Assembly: GCA_016219185.1 (NCBI GenBank)
Contig: JACRBZ010000088.1
Coordinates: 1 to 42,187, forward strand
DNA: 42,187 nt
Direction: 5' to 3'
Source of the DNA: Deltaproteobacteria bacterium
GTDB lineage: Bacteria; Desulfobacterota; Desulfobacteria; Desulfobacterales; Desulfatirhabdiaceae
The translations under genes and the position numbers were made by a program. Positions 42,159 to 42,187 of the stretch are shown here, piece after piece. The notes under the pieces were generated by a model, which was given only the letters and a program-made list of their open reading frames with translations, ran no database searches and was not told the DNA's origin. The number at the start of each line of letters is the position of its first letter. Position 1 is the first letter of the stretch.

Positions 42159-42187
42159 GCCCACTACCATAAAGAAAGGGCGGGGAA

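Noticed and set aside
1..42187. CRISPR arrays, rRNA or tRNA genes and a replication origin
   Set aside because: No regularly spaced repeats, conserved RNA segments or DnaA-box clusters were seen while reading the sequence.

Overview
The window looks like a chromosomal segment of a Gram-negative anaerobe, most plausibly a deltaproteobacterium (Desulfobacterota). The pointers are a sigma-54/NtrC-controlled gas-vesicle start, a 2-hydroxyacyl-CoA dehydratase-type protein, multi-PAS histidine kinases, and envelope genes that need an outer membrane (ndvB, ydbH, ydbL). The taxon is an inference; no rRNA or tRNA was recognised. Nearly every gene is on the minus strand. The exceptions are one dehydratase-like gene and two plus-strand fragments.

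Region 1 (1-4.9 kb) is the start of a gas-vesicle locus: gvpA, a small helical protein after it, and before it a receiver-only protein whose phosphoacceptor Asp is Asn. A well-formed sigma-54 promoter (1503-1519) and a cluster of GGCAT/ATGCC dyads (1585-1640) lie between this operon and the gene for an NtrC-type activator with its PAS histidine kinase. The natural reading is a dedicated two-component switch for buoyancy genes that continue past position 1.

Region 2 (4.9-7.4 kb) holds a 624-base gap, a lone BcrB/BcrC/HgdB-type protein on the plus strand and a higBA toxin-antitoxin pair.

Region 3 (7.4-15.7 kb) is a compact operon for the whole pentose phosphate pathway in the order tkt-rpiB-tal-gnd-zwf-pgl, followed by a CurA-type NADPH-dependent oxidoreductase. 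The transketolase is of the short mammalian-like type and the RpiB homologue has a changed active-site loop. Upstream lies the 3' remnant of a short-chain dehydrogenase gene.

Region 4 (16.0-29.5 kb) is an envelope operon: a 2915-residue cyclic beta-1,2-glucan synthase (ndvB), a hemolysin-III-type membrane protein, ydbH, a ydbL/ynbE-like lipoprotein, and creA.

Region 5 (29.5-42 kb) is an accessory, stress-flavoured stretch. It has two CsbD-like genes (one altered at its 3' end where an IstB-like transposition fragment lies), an RNB-domain RNase, a hybrid histidine kinase with two unrecognised small helical proteins, an ABM-domain protein, a secreted SGNH hydrolase, several tiny membrane proteins, a triple-BON protein, a 17M-type stress protein and a secreted DUF1566 protein. 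Three genes here (37412-37561, 38252-38431, 38473-38631) encode only 49-59 residues and are easily missed. The window ends in nested inverted repeats that may mark the edge of another element.
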